From the NCBI GenBank assembly GCA_018982785.1, contig JAHHEN010000001.1, forward strand, positions 620,001-684,000: a stretch of DNA of 64,000 nucleotides, given 5' to 3'. The notes under the pieces were generated by a model that worked only from the letters and a program-made list of their open reading frames with translations, did not search any database and was not told where the DNA came from. Made by a program: the position numbers and the translations under genes. Below are positions 57,623-64,000 of this stretch, piece by piece (positions within the stretch are counted from its first letter, which is position 1; every line of letters begins with the position of its first letter). This stretch comes from Enterococcus innesii. Lineage in GTDB: Bacteria > Bacillota > Bacilli > Lactobacillales > Enterococcaceae.

Positions 57623-58900
57623 TTAGGCTTTTTCAATTTTTGTCAGTCCGCCCATGTAAGGAATCAGAACTTCCGGTACCGTTACACTGCCGTCTTCGTT
57701 TTGATAATTTTCAAGCACTGCAGCCACCGTCCGACCGACAGCCAGACCAGAGCCGTTTAGTGTATGCATGTAGTGAATCTTACCCTCTTGATCGCGGTAA
57801 CGGATCATAGCACGGCGTGCTTGGAAGTCTTCACAGTTTGAGCAAGAGCTGATCTCACGATACATCTCTTGGGCAGGGATCCATACTTCTAAATCATAGG
57901 TCTTCGCTGCAGAAAAGCCCATATCTCCTGTACACAAGCTAAGCACACGGTAAGGCAAATGGAGTTTTTGCAAAATGTCTTCGGCATTAGCCGTCATTTT
58001 TTCTAATTCTTCATAAGAATGTTCTGCATCACTGAATTTCACCATTTCGACTTTATTGAATTGGTGCAAGCGAATCAAGCCGCGAGTGTCACGGCCAGCG
58101 CTGCCGGCTTCCGAACGAAATGATGGGCTCAAGGCAGTGAAGTAGGCAGGGAGCTGCTCTTGTTCTAAGATCTCCCCTTGATAGTAGTTGGTCAAAGGTA
58201 CTTCCGCAGTCGGGATCAAAGTCAAATCAGTGTCTGCCAATTGGAAAACATCTTCTTTGAACTTCGGAAATTGCCCAGTACCGAACATTGCTTGGCTGTT
58301 GACGATATACGGGGTGATCATCTCTGTATATCCATGCTCATAAACATGCTGATCCAACATGAAGTTGTATAAGGCACGTTCCAAACGAGCACCTAAGCCT
58401 TTGTAGTAAACAAAACGGCTACCAGAAACTTTGGCACCCCGCTCAAAGTCGAGGATCCCCAAGTCTTCTGCGATCTCCCAATGGGGTTTTGGTTCAAAGT
58501 CAAAGGTTTTTGGTTCTGCCCAGCGGCGGACTTCTACATTGTCGTCTTCATCTTTGCCCACCGGAACAGAATCATTCGGCAAGTTCGGCAATGTCGTGGC
58601 GATCTCTTTGATGTCTTCATCGATTTGGGCGATTTCTTCATCCAATTGCTTGATTTGGCTACCGACTTCTTTCATTTGGGCAATTTTATCTGCCGCGTCT
58701 TCTTTCGCCCGTTTCAAGGCAGCGATCTCACCAGAAACATCGTTGCGCAATTTCTTGCGTTCTTCCGTTTGGACTAAGAGTTCTCGGCGACGTTCGTCAA
58801 GCGTTAAAAAGCGGTCCAACACTTCTTTTTGCACGCCGCGTGTTGCGAGTTTGCTTTGTACTTCAGCAAAATTTTGGCGAATCATTTTTACATCTAACAT
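57623..58900 (-). CDS. serS: Seryl-tRNA synthetase
   Basis: The ATG at 58900 ([22 protein letters not shown]) follows AAAGGAGG. The 426-residue class II synthetase has the long N-terminal antiparallel coiled coil (30-100) that grips tRNA-Ser, then motif 2 ([24 protein letters not shown]) and motif 3 ([19 protein letters not shown]). It charges serine and selenocysteine tRNAs. A T-box leader precedes it. An upstream in-frame start would read through the T-box terminator and was rejected. Confidence 0.97.
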   Translation of the reverse strand: MLDVKMIRQNFAEVQSKLATRGVQKEVLDRFLTLDERRRELLVQTEERKKLRNDVSGEIAALKRAKEDAADKIAQMKEVGSQIKQLDEEIAQIDEDIKEIATTLPNLPNDSVPVGKDEDDNVEVRRWAEPKTFDFEPKPHWEIAEDLGILDFERGAKVSGSRFVYYKGLGARLERALYNFMLDQHVYEHGYTEMITPYIVNSQAMFGTGQFPKFKEDVFQLADTDLTLIPTAEVPLTNYYQGEILEQEQLPAYFTALSPSFRSEAGSAGRDTRGLIRLHQFNKVEMVKFSDAEHSYEELEKMTANAEDILQKLHLPYRVLSLCTGDMGFSAAKTYDLEVWIPAQEMYREISSCSNCEDFQARRAMIRYRDQEGKIHYMHTLNGSGLAVGRTVAAVLENYQNEDGSVTVPEVLIPYMGGLTKIEKA

Positions 58901-58914
58901 AGTGATACATCCTC

Positions 58915-59160
58915 CTTTGATTTTTCCATAGAAAAAAGGCCATTCCGATCCCGTATTGCTTGGGACGAAATGACCATTCGCGGTGCCACCCAAGTTCAGC
59001 TTGCGCTGCCCTTGCTGCTCGTATCGTGAGCCAACGATTTTTCTTTCGAAAAATACACGTTAAAGAACTGGATTCTATTTTTTCCAACACTGATTTTCAC
59101 CAACCATCAGCTCTCTATACAGATGAAAAAAATATACTAGGTTCTGTGCCTTGATTATTT
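58915..59160 (-). promoter_or_regulatory. T-box leader (Ser) of serS
   Basis: The T-box core GGGTGGCACCGCG (58979-58991, minus strand) is followed by a terminator hairpin (GGTCATTTCGTCCC against GGGATCGGAATGGCC, then TTTTTT). In the putative specifier region AGAATCCAGTTC, TCC (59070-59072) is a serine codon followed by A. Uncharged tRNA-Ser should promote read-through into serS. Confidence 0.9.
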
Positions 59161-59165
59161 TCTCT

Positions 59166-59194
59166 AGCATACCCAAAAAATGTTGGGTCGTCAA
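59166..59194 (-). promoter_or_regulatory. serS promoter
   Basis: On the minus strand TTGACG (59189-59194), a 17-base spacer and TATGCT (59166-59171) form a promoter whose -35 overlaps the croS stop. Confidence 0.65.
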
Positions 59195-60420
59195 CCATAG
59201 GTTTGTGTGTTGGATAAGTTGTTGCGTTTCAACGGGAGATGGATAATAAAGGACGTCCATTCCGGCGTTGACTTGGCATAGATATAGCCGCCATGTAAGG
59301 CGACGATGCTTTGAGCGATCGCTAGACCTAAGCCAGTTCCTCCTGTTTCTTGAGAGCGGGATTCTTCCACTCGGTAGAAACGGTCGAATAGAGAATCAAG
59401 GGCTTGCTTAGGGATCATTTGCCCATTGTTTTTGACTGTTAAGATCGCTTCGGTCCCGACTTTCTCGACTTCCATGCGGATCTTATCGGCGCCTTTGCCG
59501 TATTTCAAGGCATTTGACAGCAAGTTATTGAAGACCCGCACCAGTTTTTCGGTATCGCCATCCATTTCGATATGCTCTGGACGGGTGTACGTTTCGATCT
59601 TGATGCCTTTTCGACTAGCTTCTAATTCAAAGTCTGCCGCCAATTGTTCAACTAGCTGGGCCATATCAAATTCCATCACATTAATGGGCACGCTAGGCTG
59701 CCGCACTTTCGTGTATTCAAACAAATCATCCACGAGGGATTTCATTTGTTTGGCTTTGACATACGCCGTATGGGTATATTTCAGCAACTCTTCTTCTGAA
59801 TGGTATTGCCGGTCTTCGATTAGACCTAAATAGCCGATGATCGAAGTCAATGGTGTCCGAATGTCATGGCTAACATTGGTAATCAGCTCATCTTTGGATT
59901 GCTCGATCCGGCGTTCATCTTCAATCGCCGCCACCGTACTGTCGACTAAGCCGTTGATATTAGAAACGATCCGACTTAAATCGCCCCGTAACTCGAAGGG
60001 GATGCGATGATCGTAATTGCCTTCCGCAATAAAATGAAGCTCACTGATAATGTGGCGTAGCTGCATTTGATGGTAGCGGCGAATCAAACGCCAATATAAG
60101 ACGATCACATCTAATAGGAAGAACATCGGTAGAATGAAGTTACGCCCACTGCGGAAGATATCTGTGTTGAAGGCAGCCGTGAACGCATTCTTCGATTCAT
60201 AGATCGCTTCGACTAAAACCGGTGAGTTTTCTCGTATTGAGGTCAAGATTACCAAAATAGCGACATTTAATAGAAGTAAAAGAACAATCGTTACAATTCC
60301 TTCGGCAAATAACTCACTGATTTCCTTTGAGGTCAACGTGATCCGTTTCTTTTTTCGATTGGTGTGTTGCGCTTTTTTCAGTTGGTTTACTTCGCATCTA
60401 TTTTGTAGCCGACCCCCCAT
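59191..60420 (-). CDS. croS: Sensor histidine kinase, probably CroS
   Basis: The protein of up to 409 residues has two membrane helices (about residues 38-60 and 92-112) around a short extracellular loop, a HAMP-like linker, HisKA with the phosphorylated His in NVSHDIRTPLTSIIGYLG, and an ATPase domain with FNNLLSNALKYG (N box) and TGGTGLGLAIAQSIV (G2). It lies directly after a CroR-like regulator and before serS, the order I recall for croRS in E. faecalis; CroRS governs intrinsic cephalosporin resistance. The start is unclear: the ATG at 60420 has no ribosome site and overlaps croR, and a CTG at 60381 just after the croR stop is an alternative. Confidence 0.82.
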   Translation of the reverse strand: MGGRLQNRCEVNQLKKAQHTNRKKKRITLTSKEISELFAEGIVTIVLLLLLNVAILVILTSIRENSPVLVEAIYESKNAFTAAFNTDIFRSGRNFILPMFFLLDVIVLYWRLIRRYHQMQLRHIISELHFIAEGNYDHRIPFELRGDLSRIVSNINGLVDSTVAAIEDERRIEQSKDELITNVSHDIRTPLTSIIGYLGLIEDRQYHSEEELLKYTHTAYVKAKQMKSLVDDLFEYTKVRQPSVPINVMEFDMAQLVEQLAADFELEASRKGIKIETYTRPEHIEMDGDTEKLVRVFNNLLSNALKYGKGADKIRMEVEKVGTEAILTVKNNGQMIPKQALDSLFDRFYRVEESRSQETGGTGLGLAIAQSIVALHGGYIYAKSTPEWTSFIIHLPLKRNNLSNTQTYG

Positions 60421-61076
60421 ACTGTTTGGATGACTTTTTCACCATCCGTGGCTTCTTCAATCTTATCTCGTAAGTGACTGACATGGACCATAACTGTTTT
60501 GGCAGAAACGACACTTTCTTGTTTCCAAACTCGTTCAAAAATCTCATCGGCGCTAAAGACACGGTTGGGATGCGATGCTAGCAAGTAGAGGATACCGAAT
60601 TCTAATGCAGTCAATTGAATTTCGTTGCCATCGACGGTTTTTACTTCATGGGAATCGCGGTTGATGATAAGGGAGCTTACTTCCAGAATCTCTGGTTGAT
60701 TTGAAGCAGCCTGCATCTTGGTTCTTCTCAATAACGATTTTACCCGGGCCATAACTTCTAATGGGTTGAAAGGTTTTGTGACATAATCATCCGCACCGGC
60801 GACCAATCCACGAATCTTATCCATATCGGTTGTTTTAGCGGTCAGCATAATAATAGGGATTTGGGATTCTTTTCTCAATTCTTTCACGACTTGCATGCCA
60901 TCCATTTCTGGCATCATGATATCTAAGATCAATAGTTCGATATCAGAAGTGGTGCGGATCTTGGTCAGTGCTTCTTTTCCATCATATGCTTTGACCGATT
61001 CATAACCTTCATTGTGTAAATAAATGCTTAATAGTTCTACGATCTCTTTGTCATCATCTGCTACAAGTATTTTCAT
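60387..61076 (-). CDS. croR: OmpR-family response regulator, probably CroR
   Basis: The ATG at 61076 (MKILVADDDKEIVELLSIYL) follows CTAGGAGG. The 229-residue protein has a receiver domain with acidic pocket DDD, phosphoacceptor Asp in LLILDIMMPEMDGM, Lys in ADDYVTKPFNPLEV, and a winged-helix output domain ending RDKIEEATDGEKVIQTVWGVGYKI. The sequence closely resembles E. faecalis CroR as remembered. It regulates the cell-wall stress response with CroS. It lies about 330 bases from the first rRNA promoter and is transcribed away from it. Confidence 0.87.
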   Translation of the reverse strand: MKILVADDDKEIVELLSIYLHNEGYESVKAYDGKEALTKIRTTSDIELLILDIMMPEMDGMQVVKELRKESQIPIIMLTAKTTDMDKIRGLVAGADDYVTKPFNPLEVMARVKSLLRRTKMQAASNQPEILEVSSLIINRDSHEVKTVDGNEIQLTALEFGILYLLASHPNRVFSADEIFERVWKQESVVSAKTVMVHVSHLRDKIEEATDGEKVIQTVWGVGYKIDAK

Positions 61077-61403
61077 ACTGGGTCCTCCTAGGAACAATAT
61101 TCTTTTCTCCATTTTAGCAAATATTCCACAAAATAGATAAAATCATACTTAAATTTATAAGAATGATAGGAATTAAGAAAACACAAAAAGGAAAAAGACG
61201 AACGATAGGCAAATAATAACGGGAAAAGTCCTTAAAAAAGGCGGAAATCACGGACTAAAAATCACGAATCATCTTTGGAAACGGAGTAACTAGAAACGTT
61301 GGTCTATCAATCATTTTATGGTTGACGAATAGCACAAGTCTTGGTATATTATTACATGTGCCAAATGACTAAATGAATTCCTAAAAAGAATTGAAAAAAG
61401 TAG
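61077..61403. other. Intergenic stretch between croR and the rRNA promoters
   Basis: A/T-rich sequence of about 330 bases. It should hold the croR promoter on the minus strand. I see no ORF, terminator or RNA that I can support. Confidence 0.5.
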
Positions 61404-61432
61404 TTGACGCACAGCTCGACAGATGATATTAT
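61404..61432 (+). promoter_or_regulatory. rRNA operon promoter P1
   Basis: TTGACG (61404-61409), a 17-base spacer and TATTAT (61427-61432). Confidence 0.75.
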
Positions 61433-61499
61433 AACGAAGTCGCAATTTTAAAAAAGTTAATTGATGTTGATACATCAACAAAATTAATTAAAAAAATTG

Positions 61500-61528
61500 T
61501 TGACAAATAACAAATCATTTGTTATTCT
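61500..61528 (+). promoter_or_regulatory. rRNA operon promoter P2
   Basis: TTGACA (61500-61505), a 17-base spacer and TATTCT (61523-61528), preceded by an A/T-rich UP-like stretch. Confidence 0.8.
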
Positions 61529-61597
61529 AATAAAGTCGCTGAGACAGCCGCTACGAAGTTGAAAAACAACGAGCGAAAAAAACTTTTTAAAAAAGAG

Positions 61598-61626
61598 TTG
61601 ACAATCAAGCGTCGCTCTGATATGAT
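61598..61626 (+). promoter_or_regulatory. rRNA operon promoter P3
   Basis: TTGACA (61598-61603), a 17-base spacer and TATGAT (61621-61626), preceded by an A-rich tract. The three promoters are about 95 bases apart. Confidence 0.8.
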
Positions 61627-61654
61627 ATAAAAGTTGCTAACACAGCACGGTAGA

Positions 61655-61684
61655 CCTTTGAAAACTGAACAAAGCAAGCAAACG
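61655..61684 (+). other. 5' arm of the 16S precursor processing stem
   Basis: CCTTTGAAAACTGAACAAAG and the following GCAAGCAAACG are largely complementary to 63378-63404 in the 16S-23S spacer, so the two flanks of 16S can pair into a stem of the kind RNase III cuts. Confidence 0.65.
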
Positions 61685-61790
61685 AACCAATGTGTAGGAC
61701 GTTTCAATTTATTGAAACAAATACATGCAAGCAATAGCTAGCAAAGTTAATTTTTATGAGCTTAATGACCATCTGGTCATTCAAACAAAT

Positions 61791-64000
<2,210 letters not shown>

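Overview
The window spans the chromosome origin of a low-GC Gram-positive coccus of the genus Enterococcus. The 16S rRNA gene at the right end reads, from memory of type sequences, like the E. casseliflavus / E. gallinarum group. The protein set agrees: CroRS, an AmaP-DUF2273-Gls24 envelope-stress cluster, PIN/TRAM YacL, T-box controlled cysES and serS, and the conserved dnaA-dnaN-yaaA-recF-gyrB-gyrA order.

Layout. The origin lies at about 32.0-34.0 kb, with DnaA boxes on both sides of dnaA. Left of it nearly all genes run on the minus strand, away from the origin: dnaN, yaaA, recF, gyrB, gyrA; rpsF-ssb-rpsR; a damaged gdpP; rplI, dnaB, purA, degV; then, past a few plus-strand genes (ABC-F, proBA, a small membrane protein), dut, radA, yacL, gltX, the cysE-cysS-mrnC-rlmB-rae1 operon, a sigma factor and veg. 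mscL (plus) and a partial M16 peptidase close the left end. Right of the origin genes run on the plus strand: rpmH, rnpA, yidC, khpB/jag, mnmE, mnmG, a stress cluster (SDR, amaP, DUF2273, gls24), rsmG, parA, parB, DUF951, ychF, DUF1129 and guaB. A minus-strand block follows (FtsX-type ABC exporter beside a divergent TetR regulator, PgdA-like deacetylase, serS, croS-croR). Then comes a plus-strand rRNA operon with three tandem promoters, a complete 16S gene, a spacer without tRNA, and the start of 23S.

How the parts work together. The centre is the replication and segregation machinery: DnaA, DnaN, gyrase, DnaB, SSB, RecF, RadA, ParA/ParB and several parS-like palindromes. Around it are translation and RNA genes (rpmH, rnpA, rpsF, rpsR, rplI, mnmE, mnmG, rsmG, rlmB, mrnC, rae1, three aminoacyl-tRNA synthetases) and cell-envelope functions (YidC, Gls24 cluster, CroRS, PgdA, GdpP).

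Quality warning. At least eleven small net deletions, nearly all in A/T homopolymers, break or mis-end reading frames, including those of the essential genes dnaA and rnpA. The simplest reading is uncorrected consensus error. Separately, gdpP lacks its whole membrane/PAS N-terminus, which a one-base error cannot explain. I found no CRISPR array, prophage, intact insertion sequence or tRNA gene.
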